DNA of 64,000 bases, taken from Paraburkholderia azotifigens. Lineage in GTDB: Bacteria; Pseudomonadota; Gammaproteobacteria; Burkholderiales; Burkholderiaceae. Positions 38,613 to 47,414 of this stretch are shown here, one piece after another (position 1 is the first letter of the stretch; each line of letters starts with the position of its first letter). Under the pieces are notes generated by a model that made no database searches, was not told the DNA's origin, and saw only the letters and a list, made by a program, of their open reading frames with translations. Location: contig NZ_VOQS01000003.1 of NCBI RefSeq assembly GCF_007995085.1, positions 1,302,001 to 1,366,000 of the forward strand, in the 5' to 3' direction. The position numbers and the translations under genes are program-made.

Positions 38613-40016
38613 ATGAGTACTATCGACAACACGTTTGAGGCACAGAGCAGCGCCGGTGTCTCCGGTCCCGCGACGCGCGGATCGATCATTGCGCGGCTCG
38701 AACGATTGCCCGCGAACGCGATGCTGGTGCGCGCGCGGATTCTGATTGGACTCGCGACGTTCTTCGATGGCTTCGATGTCATCGCGATCGCCGCGACGCT
38801 GCCGATCCTGATCGGCAAATGGCATCTGACGCCGTGGGACATTGCGTTGCTGATCGGCGCAAGTTCGGTCGGACAGTTGATCGGCGCGTTTCTGTTTCCG
38901 TGGTACGCGGAGCGTCATGGCCGCGTGAAGGCGATTGCGCTGAGTTCGGGACTGATCGGCGTCACGAGCATTGCGTGCGGTTTTGCACCTACGTTTGCGG
39001 TGTTTTTCGTGCTGCGGATCGTGCAGGGCATCGGCCTCGGCGGCGAGTTGCCGGTGGCCGCGACGTACATCAACGAAATCTGCCGCGCGCATGGCCGTGG
39101 GCGTTTCGTGCTGCTGTACGAGATCGTGTTCCCGGTTGGATTGCTTGCATCGAATGCGCTCGGCGCGTGGATCGTGCCGCGTTTCGGCTGGGAAGCGATG
39201 TATTTCATCGGCGGCGTGCCGTTGATCCTGTTCTTCGTGCTGCGCAAGCTCGTGCCCGAATCGCCGCGCTGGCTCGCCGAACGTGGCCGCATGAACGAAG
39301 CCGCTGATGCCGTTCACGCTTTCGAGCGCACCGCGAAGGGCACGTTGCCGCCGATGGGCGATCCTGCGAGCTTCGAGTCAATGGCTGCGCGTCACCCGAA
39401 GCGCAAGATGAGCGATCTGTTCGGCAAGGCTTACTGGAAGCGCTCGGCGGCTGTCGCGATGCTGTGGATGACGTGTGGCGTGATCCAGTACGGTCTGTCG
39501 ACGTGGCTGCCGACGATTTATCGCACGGTGTATCACGCGCCGTTGCAACTGGCGCTGAATCTGGCCGTCGCAGCATCGGTGCTCGGCGTGCTCGGTTCGC
39601 TGCTGTGCGCGATGCTTGTCGACAAGGTGGGCCGCAAGCCGATCATCAACTGGTCGTTCATGTTGTGCGCGTTGTCGCTGGCGCTGGCGGGCGTGTTCCA
39701 TAACGCGTCCGTGTACGTGGTTGCGACGTGCTGTGCGTTTGCACTTGGCTGGCTCGCGTGCGGCTTCATCACGGCCTATGTGTACACGCCGGAGCTGTAT
39801 CCGACGAGTATCCGGGCGTTTGGATGCGGTGTCGGCGGCGCATGGCTGAAGCTCGCGGCGATCTTCGCGCCGACGCTCGTGTCGAAGACGATGATGGGCG
39901 GCAATCTGGATGTGGCGTTCTATCTGCTGGCCGTCGTGCCGTTCCTCGCCGCGCTGGTGGTGCAGTTTCTTGGGATCGAGACGAAGGGGAAGGTGCTGGA
40001 GCAGCTGGAGGCTTGA
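38613..40016 (+). CDS. MFS transporter, aromatic acid:H+ symporter (AAHS-like)
   Basis: 467 residues, about twelve helices. Helix 1 carries the DGFDVI motif and the loop 2-3 WYAERHGRVK, both common in the AAHS and related sugar/metabolite porters; LVDKVGRKP is the second-half repeat. It likely imports the substrate of the operon. CGGAGACGACGC precedes the start. Last gene of the operon, followed by a strong hairpin. Confidence 0.88.
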   Translation: MSTIDNTFEAQSSAGVSGPATRGSIIARLERLPANAMLVRARILIGLATFFDGFDVIAIAATLPILIGKWHLTPWDIALLIGASSVGQLIGAFLFPWYAERHGRVKAIALSSGLIGVTSIACGFAPTFAVFFVLRIVQGIGLGGELPVAATYINEICRAHGRGRFVLLYEIVFPVGLLASNALGAWIVPRFGWEAMYFIGGVPLILFFVLRKLVPESPRWLAERGRMNEAADAVHAFERTAKGTLPPMGDPASFESMAARHPKRKMSDLFGKAYWKRSAAVAMLWMTCGVIQYGLSTWLPTIYRTVYHAPLQLALNLAVAASVLGVLGSLLCAMLVDKVGRKPIINWSFMLCALSLALAGVFHNASVYVVATCCAFALGWLACGFITAYVYTPELYPTSIRAFGCGVGGAWLKLAAIFAPTLVSKTMMGGNLDVAFYLLAVVPFLAALVVQFLGIETKGKVLEQLEA

Positions 40017-40042
40017 GGCTCCATCTTCTGCCGGGTTGAAGG

Positions 40043-40090
40043 CTGGGCCACGATGCGCGTTGCTGCGCGTCGTGGCCCAGGTTGTTTTTA
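40043..40090 (+). terminator. Terminator of the catabolic operon
   Basis: Inverted repeat CTGGGCCACGA / TCGTGGCCCAG (40043-40053, 40070-40080) with GC-rich inner pairing, then GTTGTTTTTA. A second small hairpin TGCGGTGC / GCACCGCA lies at 40116-40139. The 280 bp between the MFS gene and the convergent SDR contain nothing else I can support. Confidence 0.8.
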
Positions 40091-40296
40091 GGTGAGGGTT
40101 TTCGGGAGTGAGCGATGCGGTGCTTGATTTCGCACCGCAAGCGTTGTGGCCTATAGAGTTGAGCGTGAAAAAAACCCTTGTTGCAAGGTAGTTTCGTTAC
40201 CGTGACGACGCCCGACAACTCGCTAATGCAAGTGTCGAATCCAGCTGCGTCGTCCAAAGGTGAGTCTTTTCGGGACTTCGCGTGCGGGTGAGGCTG

Positions 40297-41046
40297 CTAT
40301 GTCTGCGGCAACTCCCTCACATCCGCCGTCGCCACCGCTCCAAACGTCTCGCTCAACACATAATCGACCAGCTTCGCCGCCGACTCTTCCGGCGTCGACA
40401 GCTTGCCGCTGCGCTTCAGCTCTTCGAATTTCTCGCGCATCGGAAACTTGCCCAGTTCCGTGCCGCGAATCTCAGCTTGCATATTCGTATCGACCACACC
40501 CGGCGCGACGCTGCAGATGCGCAGCGCGCGGTTCTGATCGAGCGCGACGGAGCGCGCGTGATGATCGAGCGCGGCCTTCGTCGCGCAGTAGATGCTCCAG
40601 CCCGAATACGGATGGCGCGCGGCACCGCTGGATATATGAACGATACGCCGGTCGCTCGCATCCGGGCTCGCGGCAGCGAATGCACTAGCCAGCATCAACG
40701 GCGCCGACACGTTCAGCGTCACGGCTTGCGCGATGGCTGCAACGTCTTGCCCCTCGACGGGACCGATCGGCTGCACCATCCCCGCATTGTTGAACAGCAA
40801 CGCGGTTTGCGCGCCCTTGAGGAAGTTGCGCAACGTATCGCCTGCGATGAATTGCGTGAGACGTTCCGCGTCGGACAGATCGACTTCGACCTGATCGAAG
40901 CCCGCACGGCTGGCGAGTGTTGCATTGCGCGAGCGCGAAATACCCAGCACGGCGATGCCTTGCGCAAGTAACTGTTCTGCGAGCGCCGCGCCCAGGCCAC
41001 GCGTATGACCCGTGACGATGGCGCGAACGGAAGTGGTAGCGTTCAT
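40297..41046 (-). CDS. SDR oxidoreductase (sepiapterin/benzil reductase-like)
   Basis: 249 residues. TGHTRGLG cofactor turn, NNAG at about 85, catalytic Ser (HISSGAA), Tyr and Lys (YCATK). The start MNATTSVRAIVTG at 41046 was preferred over the upstream ATG at 41085, since the Rossmann fold begins a few residues later. Relatives reduce carbonyls with NADPH; the substrate is unknown. It lies 80 bp downstream of the GlxA-type regulator on the same strand. Confidence 0.82.
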   Translation of the reverse strand: MNATTSVRAIVTGHTRGLGAALAEQLLAQGIAVLGISRSRNATLASRAGFDQVEVDLSDAERLTQFIAGDTLRNFLKGAQTALLFNNAGMVQPIGPVEGQDVAAIAQAVTLNVSAPLMLASAFAAASPDASDRRIVHISSGAARHPYSGWSIYCATKAALDHHARSVALDQNRALRICSVAPGVVDTNMQAEIRGTELGKFPMREKFEELKRSGKLSTPEESAAKLVDYVLSETFGAVATADVRELPQT

Positions 41047-41126
41047 GTCGATGTGCACAAAGTGCGAAGGACGTTGATCAGCCAATCATTTTGTCACGTA
41101 CGGTCGACGCGTGCAGGCGCTTGCGC

Positions 41127-42086
41127 TCACGCGTGCCGGAAGCGCTCGCGATACTGGTTCGGCGTCGCGCCGATACGCTTCGAAAACACGATTCGCATGC
41201 GGTCGGCTGTGCCGAAGCCGCAATCGTAGGCAATCGCCTTGAGCGCCGCGCCGCTGCTTTCGAGCAGCTTGCGCGCCGCATCCATCCGCGCGCGCTCGAC
41301 GAACTCATGCGGCGTCACGCCCGTCTCCTGCACGAAGATGCGTGCAAAATTGCGCGCGCTCATGCCCGCAACATCGGCGAGCTGCGCCACGGTGAAGTTC
41401 TGCCGGATGTTGTCCATCACATGCGTCTGCACCTTTGCAACCGGCGAGGTTTCATCGGCGGGCGCCGTCAGATAAGGGCTGAACTGCGACTGGCCGCCCT
41501 GGCGCTGCGAAAACACCACAAGGCGTTTGGCCACCTTCAATGCCGTTTGCGGACCGTGATCCTCGGTGACGAGCGCAAGCGCGAGATCGATGCCCGCCGT
41601 CACGCCTGCCGACGTCACGAGCCGCTCGTCGCGCAGATAGATACGGTCGAAATCGACGCGCGCTTTCGGGAACTGCGTCGCGAGTTGCTGCGCGTGCTGC
41701 CAGTGCGTCGTGACGTTGCGATCGTCGAGCAGGCCAGCGTGACCGAGCGCAAACGCCCCCGTGCAGATCGAGCCGTAGCGCTCGCATTGCGATGCGACAT
41801 TCGCGAGCCAGGCCGTGAGGCGCGCGTCGGGAACGCTCTCCGGTAACGCCGGACCGCCTGCGATCAGCGCGAGATCAAACGGGCTGCGCTTGTCGTCGAA
41901 GGTTTCGTCGGGGACGAACTTGATGCCGTTCGATGCGCGCAACGGCGCATTGTCGGCGGCGAGCAATGTCACTTCATAACGGTCGTTGCCGTCGATGAAC
42001 AGGTTCGCTTCCGCGAAAACATCGAGAGGACCGGCGACATCCAGCGCCTGGACGCCCGGAAAGATCGCGATGGCAACGCTCGGCAT
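41127..42086 (-). CDS. GlxA-type AraC-family regulator with DJ-1/PfpI domain
   Basis: 319 residues. N-terminal class-I amidotransferase-like domain (about 1-185; YGSICTGAFALGHAGLL holds the nucleophile-elbow Cys) and C-terminal AraC HTH (about 215-315, VAQLADVAGMSARNFARIF). The architecture of GlxA and ArgR/GbdR-like regulators of amino-acid and quaternary-amine catabolism. No target is evident; the neighbouring SDR is a candidate. Confidence 0.87.
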   Translation of the reverse strand: MPSVAIAIFPGVQALDVAGPLDVFAEANLFIDGNDRYEVTLLAADNAPLRASNGIKFVPDETFDDKRSPFDLALIAGGPALPESVPDARLTAWLANVASQCERYGSICTGAFALGHAGLLDDRNVTTHWQHAQQLATQFPKARVDFDRIYLRDERLVTSAGVTAGIDLALALVTEDHGPQTALKVAKRLVVFSQRQGGQSQFSPYLTAPADETSPVAKVQTHVMDNIRQNFTVAQLADVAGMSARNFARIFVQETGVTPHEFVERARMDAARKLLESSGAALKAIAYDCGFGTADRMRIVFSKRIGATPNQYRERFRHA

Positions 42087-42246
42087 TCAATGACCTCGCA
42101 GACGACGTGTCAGGGAAAACGGCAGCAGACGACGTATGGTTGGCAGGTTCCGCCCGTGCGCGCAGGTTGAACGCGCAGACCGCACAACCAATACTGAAGC
42201 CATCGACACCCCGTATCGACAACCTCGCTCGCAGGAGGAACCCAGG

Positions 42247-42390
42247 ATGGAACAGGATAGCAAATCTGCCTGTAAGGCCGATGCCAAGGTACACGACGCG
42301 CATTCCGCGCATCACGAGCGCCTGATGGACGAGGCGCTGATGGACACTTTCCCGGCCAGCGATCCCATTGCGCAGTTGTGTTTCGACTGA
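42247..42390 (+). CDS. 47-residue conserved-looking protein with TFPASDP motif
   Basis: Starts MEQDSKSACKADAKVHDAH and ends with LMDEALMDTFPASDPIAQ plus a short tail. The DEAL-DTFPASDP segment recurs in short uncharacterised proteobacterial proteins as far as I recall. An excellent AGGAGG lies 9 bases before the ATG at 42247, which argues for translation. Many His residues in the middle could bind metal. Function unknown. It lies between a divergent AraC gene and LysR. Confidence 0.65.
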   Translation: MEQDSKSACKADAKVHDAHSAHHERLMDEALMDTFPASDPIAQLCFD

Positions 42391-42436
42391 TCGCGAGCGC
42401 TCGCGGCGCGCTCGCGGCACAATATGATGCTAGTCA

Positions 42437-43381
42437 ATGCATCGATTGTCCGTCATGGTCCTGAAGAATCTGCTCCGCCGCCTCGACCTCACGACGCTGC
42501 AACTGTTCATCGCCGTCTATGAGGAAGGCACGCTGACGCGCGCCGCGGAACGCGAGGCCATCGCCGTGTCGGCGGCCAGCAAGCGGCTGCTCGAACTGGA
42601 ACAGGCCGTCAACGCGACGCTCTTTCAGCGCAACGCGCGCGGCATGACGCTTACGCCCGCGGGCGAAACGCTGCTGCATCACGCGCGCCGCGTGATGCGC
42701 GGCATCGAGAACATCGGTATCGAACTCGCTGGCCATGCGAGCGGCGTGCGCGGCTATGTGCGGATGATGGCGAACCTGTCCGCGATCGTCGAATTCCTGC
42801 CGGAAGACTTGCGAGCTTTTCTCGCCGTCAACGATCTCGTGAAGATCGATCTCGAAGAGCGGCCGAGCGGCGGCGTGGTCGAAGCCGTCGCCGACAGTCT
42901 CGCCGATCTCGGCATCTGTTCGGGCGAAGCGGACGCGCGCGGTCTCGAAGTGACGCACTACCGGCACGACGCGCTGTGTGTCGTGATGCGCGACGATCAT
43001 CCCCTCGCCGCGCGTGAAAGCGTGGCATTCGAAGAGACGCTCGACAGCGATCACGTCGGCCTGCATTCGGCCAGTTCGATCAACGCGCGCACGCACACGG
43101 CCGCGCGCCAGGCGGGCAAGCCGCTCAAGCTGCGCATCCACGTGCCCGGCTTCGATGCCGTCTGCCGGATGGTGCAGGCGGGCATGGGCGTCGGCGTGCT
43201 GCCCGTCAACGTCTATCGGATCATGGGGCGCCCTTTAGGCCTTGTTTCCGTTGCGCTCGAAGACGAATGGGCCGAGCGCGATCTCATCATCGTGACGCGC
43301 GATTCGGCGCGTCTTTCGCCCGTCGCGCGGCTGCTGTTCGATCATTTGCGCACCGTGGAAGCCTTGTCCGGCAAGGCTTAG
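42437..43381 (+). CDS. LysR-family transcriptional regulator
   Basis: 314 residues from ATG 42437, or 308 from ATG 42455 (MVLKNLLRR), the more usual type of start. HTH at about 15-75 (LQLFIAVYEEGTLTRAAERE, SAASKRLLELE) and a periplasmic-binding-like effector domain about 100-300. It lies in the same direction just upstream of the CoA-transferase and lyase genes and probably regulates them. The inverted repeat at 43457-43486 could be its site. Confidence 0.88.
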   Translation: MHRLSVMVLKNLLRRLDLTTLQLFIAVYEEGTLTRAAEREAIAVSAASKRLLELEQAVNATLFQRNARGMTLTPAGETLLHHARRVMRGIENIGIELAGHASGVRGYVRMMANLSAIVEFLPEDLRAFLAVNDLVKIDLEERPSGGVVEAVADSLADLGICSGEADARGLEVTHYRHDALCVVMRDDHPLAARESVAFEETLDSDHVGLHSASSINARTHTAARQAGKPLKLRIHVPGFDAVCRMVQAGMGVGVLPVNVYRIMGRPLGLVSVALEDEWAERDLIIVTRDSARLSPVARLLFDHLRTVEALSGKA

Positions 43382-43456
43382 CGGCGAGCGTTCGCGGATC
43401 GCGAACGGTCGTTGGCGAAATGCGGTTGGACGCTTTGGCGGCGTCGCTTCTAACCT

Positions 43457-43486
43457 TGTCTCCAACATGAATTCAGATTGGAGACA
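43457..43486 (+). promoter_or_regulatory. Inverted repeat overlapping the CoA-transferase ribosome site
   Basis: TGTCTCCAA / TTGGAGACA (43457-43465 and 43478-43486), perfect over 9 bp with a 12-base spacer. The right arm contains the GGAG that serves the ATG at 43492. As DNA it may be a LysR operator; as RNA the hairpin would hide the ribosome site. Confidence 0.6.
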
Positions 43487-43491
43487 GCATC

Positions 43492-44685
43492 ATGAGTGGT
43501 CCGTTGCAGGGTATTCGCGTCGTCGAAATCGGCACGCTGATCGCAGCGCCGTTCGCCGCGCGCCTGCTCGCCGAGTTCGGCGCCGAAGTCATCAAGATCG
43601 AAGCACCCGAAACGGGCGACCCGCTGCGCAAATGGCGCAAGCTGCATGAAGGCACCTCGCTCTGGTGGTATCTGCAATCGCGCAACAAGAAATCGATCTG
43701 CGTGAATCTCAAGTCGCAGGAAGGCGCGGACGTCGTCAAGCGTCTGGCCGCCGACGCCGACATCGTCATCGAAAATCTCCGCCCCGGCGCGCTCGAAAAG
43801 CTCGGCCTCGGGTGGGACGTGTTGCACGCCATCAACCCCAAACTCACGATGGTCCGCATTTCCGGCTACGGCCAGACGGGCCCGTATCGCGATCGTCCCG
43901 GCTTCGGTGCGATCGGCGAAGCGATGGGCGGCATCCGCTACACGACGGGCGATGTCGATGGCGCGCCCGCGCGCGTCGGCGTGAGCCTTGGCGATTCTCT
44001 CGCGTCGCTGCATGGCGTGATCGGCGCGTTGATGTCGGTGCTGCGCGTGAAGACGGGGCAGGGCGACGGGCAGATCGTCGACGTATCGCTTGTCGAGAGC
44101 GTGTTCAACCTGATGGAAAGCCTCGTGCCCGAATACGATCTGCTCGGCCACGTGCGCGAGCGCAGCGGCGGCGCGCTGCCGGGCATTGCGCCGTCGAACA
44201 CGTATCGCACGGAAGACGGCGGCTTCGTCGTGATCGCGGGCAACAGCGATCCGATCTTCAAGCGGCTGATGCAGGTGATCGGCCGGCCCGATCTCGCCGA
44301 CGATCCCGCGCTCGCGCGCAACGATGGCCGCGTCGCGCAGTCGGCGATGCTCGATGCCGCGATCACCGCATGGACTTCGCATCATTCGATCGACGAGGTG
44401 CTCGCCGCGCTCGAACGCGCCGAAGTGCCGTCGGGCCGCATCTACTCGGTCGCCGACATCGTCGCCGATCCGCACTATCAGGCGCGCGAGATGTTGCTGA
44501 ACGCCGATTTGCCGGGCGGTGCATCGGTGAAGATGCCGGGCATCGTGCCGAAGCTGTCGGAGACGCCGGGCGAAGTGCGCTGGCAAGGTCCGGCGCTCGG
44601 CGAGCATACGTCGAGCGTGCTGGCCGGTCTCGGCTACGAGCAAAGCGAAATCGAGCGGCTGCGCCGCGAAGGAGCCGTGCAATGA
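43492..44685 (+). CDS. CaiB/BaiF-family (type III) CoA-transferase
   Basis: 397 residues. Segments LADE-like AEFGAEVIKIEAPETGDPLR, NRNKKS (RNKKSICVNL), VENLRPGALEKLGLG and the catalytic Asp168 (VSLGDSLASLHG) define the family. It moves CoA from a donor acyl-CoA to a free carboxylic acid. With the adjoining HMG-CoA-lyase-type enzyme it would activate a branched or hydroxylated dicarboxylic acid (such as citramalate or itaconate type) for C-C cleavage. ATGA overlap with the lyase gene. Confidence 0.9.
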   Translation: MSGPLQGIRVVEIGTLIAAPFAARLLAEFGAEVIKIEAPETGDPLRKWRKLHEGTSLWWYLQSRNKKSICVNLKSQEGADVVKRLAADADIVIENLRPGALEKLGLGWDVLHAINPKLTMVRISGYGQTGPYRDRPGFGAIGEAMGGIRYTTGDVDGAPARVGVSLGDSLASLHGVIGALMSVLRVKTGQGDGQIVDVSLVESVFNLMESLVPEYDLLGHVRERSGGALPGIAPSNTYRTEDGGFVVIAGNSDPIFKRLMQVIGRPDLADDPALARNDGRVAQSAMLDAAITAWTSHHSIDEVLAALERAEVPSGRIYSVADIVADPHYQAREMLLNADLPGGASVKMPGIVPKLSETPGEVRWQGPALGEHTSSVLAGLGYEQSEIERLRREGAVQ

Positions 44686-45629
44686 ACTTTGAACAGGAAC
44701 ATTTCGACAGGCTGATCGTGCAGGAAGTCGCGCCGCGTGACGGCTTGCAGATCGAACCGGCATGGGTCGAAACGGCCGACAAGGTCGCGTTGATCGATCA
44801 GCTGTCGACGGCGGGCTTCGCGCGCATCGAGGCGGGCTCGTTCGTGTCGCCGAAAGCGATTCCCGCACTGCGCGATGGCGAAGCCGTGTTCACGCAGATC
44901 CAGCGTCGCGAAGGCGTGATCTTCGTCGCGCTCGTGCCGAACGTGAAGGGCGCGGAGCGCGCGTTGAATGCGCGCGCCGACGAGCTGAACCTCGTGATGT
45001 CGGCGAGCCAGACGCACAACCGCGCGAACATGCGCATGAGTTGCGAGTCGTCGCTCGATGCATTCGGCGATATCGTGCGGCTCGCGCGGCATTTCACCGC
45101 GTCGCTGAATGCGACGGTGGCGACAGCGTTCGGTTGTCCGTTCGAAGGCGAGATCGATGAAGACCGCGTGGTGTCGATCGTCGATACGTACCGCGAGATG
45201 GGCATCGATGGCATTACGCTCGCCGATACGACAGGCATGGCGAATCCGCGTCAGGTCGCGCGCCTGGTCGCGCGCGTGCTGCAACGCGTGCCCGCCGATG
45301 CACTCACGCTGCACTTCCACAACACGCGCGGCCTGGGTCTCGCGAACGTGCTGGCCGCTTATGAAGTGGGCGCGCGCCGCTTCGACGCGGCGCTGTGCGG
45401 ACTGGGCGGCTGTCCTTTCGCGCCCGGGGCGTCGGGCAACATCTGCACGGAAGATCTCGTCAACATGTGCGACGAAATGGGCATTCCGACGGGCGTCGAT
45501 CTGCAGAAGCTGATCGCGCTGTCGCGCACCTTGCCCGCGCTGCTGGGTCACGACGTGCCGGGCCAGTTGATGAAAGCCGGCCGCAATTGCGACGTGCATC
45601 CCGTGCCCGATTACGTACGCAGTATCTGA
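44682..45629 (+). CDS. Hydroxymethylglutaryl-CoA lyase-family aldolase
   Basis: 315 residues, HMGL-like TIM barrel. EVAPRDGLQ at 15-23 holds the catalytic Arg19 and metal-binding Asp20, HFHNTRG gives metal histidines, and GLGGCPFAPGASGN is the lyase signature with the loop Cys. It cleaves 3-hydroxy-3-methylglutaryl-CoA or a similar acyl-CoA (for example citramalyl-CoA) to acetyl-CoA and a keto acid. Coupled to the CoA-transferase by an ATGA overlap, a pairing seen in organic-acid degradation. Confidence 0.9.
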   Translation: MNFEQEHFDRLIVQEVAPRDGLQIEPAWVETADKVALIDQLSTAGFARIEAGSFVSPKAIPALRDGEAVFTQIQRREGVIFVALVPNVKGAERALNARADELNLVMSASQTHNRANMRMSCESSLDAFGDIVRLARHFTASLNATVATAFGCPFEGEIDEDRVVSIVDTYREMGIDGITLADTTGMANPRQVARLVARVLQRVPADALTLHFHNTRGLGLANVLAAYEVGARRFDAALCGLGGCPFAPGASGNICTEDLVNMCDEMGIPTGVDLQKLIALSRTLPALLGHDVPGQLMKAGRNCDVHPVPDYVRSI

Positions 45630-45696
45630 GCGCATTCCCTTCGACAACTACATCACATGACCAGCCGGCGAAATCGACTGGCAAAGGAGACACAAC

Positions 45697-47040
45697 ATGA
45701 GCACACCGGGCGCAGTCGCGGCGGACGGCCGCGATGACAAGCTATCGGCAACCGCCGACATCATCAAGAAGGTCGCGTGGCGGCTGATGCCGCTCATCAT
45801 GATCTGCTACCTGTTCGCTTTCTTCGACCGCATCAACATCAGCTTCGCGAAGTTCCAGCTGCAAACCGACCTCGGCTTCTCGGATACGGCATATGGCCTC
45901 GGCGCGAGTCTCTTCGTGATCGGCTACGTGCTGTTCGAAGTGCCCAGCAATATGCTGCTGTACAAGGTTGGCGCGCGTAAGTGGATTGCGCGGATCATGA
46001 TTTCGTGGGGTCTCGCGACGGCCGCGATGGTGTTCGTGCAGAACGAATGGCAGTTCTATGGCTTGCGCTTTCTGATCGGTGCAATGGAAGCGGGTTTTGC
46101 GCCAGGCGTGCTCTACTATCTGACGCTGTGGTTTCCGGCGAGCCATCGCGGGCGCATCACATCGCTGCTGTTTCTTGCCTCGGCGTTCTCAGGCCTTGTC
46201 GGCGCGCCGCTGTCGGGTCTCGTGCTCGGTCAGATGGACGGAGTGTTCGGCATTCGCGGCTGGCATTGGCTCTTCATGCTCGGCGGTCTGCCGTGCATCG
46301 TGCTCGGCATTCTCGTGCTCAAGGTGCTGAAGGATCGCATCGAAGACGCGGGCTGGCTGTCGGCTTCGGAGAAGACCTATCTGTCGAGCCAGATCGCTCA
46401 ACAGGCGCAACCGACGACGCACGGTCATTCGCTGCTCGGCGCGATCCGCACGCCTGGCTTCCTGACGCTCGGTCTGATCTATTTCCTCATCCAGATCGCT
46501 TCGTATGGCCTCAACTTCTGGGCGCCGCATCTGATCCGCAGCGCGGGTACGCAAAACCCGACGATCATCGGTCTGCTGACGGCCGTGCCGTATATCTGCG
46601 GCGCGATCTGCATGGTCGTCGTGGGGCGTTTGTCGGATGCGACGGGTGAGCGCCGCAAGTTCGTGAGCGTGCTGCTCGTGATGGCCGCGATCGGCTTCTT
46701 CGCCGCGGGCTACTTCGACAAGCAGACGGTGATGCTCGTTGTGGCTCTGGCCGTGCTGGGCGCGGGCGTGATCGCGTCGATTCCCGCGTTCTGGGCATTG
46801 CCGCCGAAGCTCGTGTCGGGTGCGGGCGCTGCGGGCGGTATCGCGCTGATCAATACGCTGGGGCAGTTGGGAGGCATCGTGAGCCCGGTGATGGTGGGCC
46901 GCGTGCGCGACGTGACGGGCAGCACGACGCCTGCGTTGTATGTGATCGGCGGGTTGAGCCTGATTTGCGCGTTGATCATTCTCTACGGCTTGCCGCAGTC
47001 GTTGCGGCAGAAGGATCATACGGGGCGAGCCGGGGTGTGA
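45697..47040 (+). CDS. MFS transporter, anion:cation symporter (ACS/phthalate-tartrate type)
   Basis: 447 residues, about twelve helices. MICYLFAFFDRINISFAKFQ in helix 1, then VPSNMLLYKVGARKWI and GFAPGVLYYLTLWFP, are ACS-family marks. It probably imports the organic acid processed by the two preceding enzymes. AAAGGAGACACAAC precedes the start. Followed by the terminator in the first 49-bp direct repeat. Confidence 0.9.
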   Translation: MSTPGAVAADGRDDKLSATADIIKKVAWRLMPLIMICYLFAFFDRINISFAKFQLQTDLGFSDTAYGLGASLFVIGYVLFEVPSNMLLYKVGARKWIARIMISWGLATAAMVFVQNEWQFYGLRFLIGAMEAGFAPGVLYYLTLWFPASHRGRITSLLFLASAFSGLVGAPLSGLVLGQMDGVFGIRGWHWLFMLGGLPCIVLGILVLKVLKDRIEDAGWLSASEKTYLSSQIAQQAQPTTHGHSLLGAIRTPGFLTLGLIYFLIQIASYGLNFWAPHLIRSAGTQNPTIIGLLTAVPYICGAICMVVVGRLSDATGERRKFVSVLLVMAAIGFFAAGYFDKQTVMLVVALAVLGAGVIASIPAFWALPPKLVSGAGAAGGIALINTLGQLGGIVSPVMVGRVRDVTGSTTPALYVIGGLSLICALIILYGLPQSLRQKDHTGRAGV

Positions 47041-47056
47041 TGGGTTCGTGCTTTAA

Positions 47057-47105
47057 CGGATGAAAAAAACGCACGGCATCGAGCCGTGCGTTTTTCATTT
47101 CAGGC
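47057..47105. repeat. 49-bp direct repeat, copy 1, containing a terminator
   Basis: Identical over 49 bases to 48073-48121, 1016 bp away. Inside it, AAAACGCACGGC-ATCGA-GCCGTGCGTTTT (47066-47094) is a strong two-way rho-independent terminator with A and T runs on either side. It serves the MFS gene on the plus strand and the immunity gene on the minus strand. Confidence 0.95.
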
Positions 47106-47117
47106 GCATCCTGAGCT

Positions 47118-47414
47118 TTATTGCCGCCGCCTGCCTGGATGTTGCCGCAATAGAAGCAGCGCTATTGCCAGCACGGTTGCAACAGCGATGCAGTACGCAA
47201 AGAACAACGCGAATAGCCCAAAGGTCTCTATGTCTTCTGGGTCAAGCGGATCGGTCGCTCCGGCCAGGCGCATCCCGGCCTTGATTGTGGACTCGAGCCA
47301 AAGTGGCATCTCGAATGAAAGCGATGAAGTGAGTCGGCCGAGCCACCAACCGCCGACAACTGAAGCCGCTATAAACGAGAGCGCAAAAGTCAGACGCTGA
47401 ATAGCTCGCTTCAT
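47118..47414 (-). CDS. Two-helix membrane protein, probable immunity protein of the DUF2778 effector
   Basis: 98 residues: helix about 8-30 (ALSFIAASVVGGWWLG), a periplasmic-type loop of about 35 residues, helix about 66-90 (LFALFFAYCIAVATVLAIAL), and a basic tail. It follows the effector with a 4-bp ATGA overlap. Known Tlde1 effectors act in the periplasm and are coded next to small membrane or periplasmic immunity proteins (Tldi1). The role here rests on position and topology, not on sequence I recognise. Confidence 0.72.
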   Translation of the reverse strand: MKRAIQRLTFALSFIAASVVGGWWLGRLTSSLSFEMPLWLESTIKAGMRLAGATDPLDPEDIETFGLFALFFAYCIAVATVLAIALLLLRQHPGRRRQ

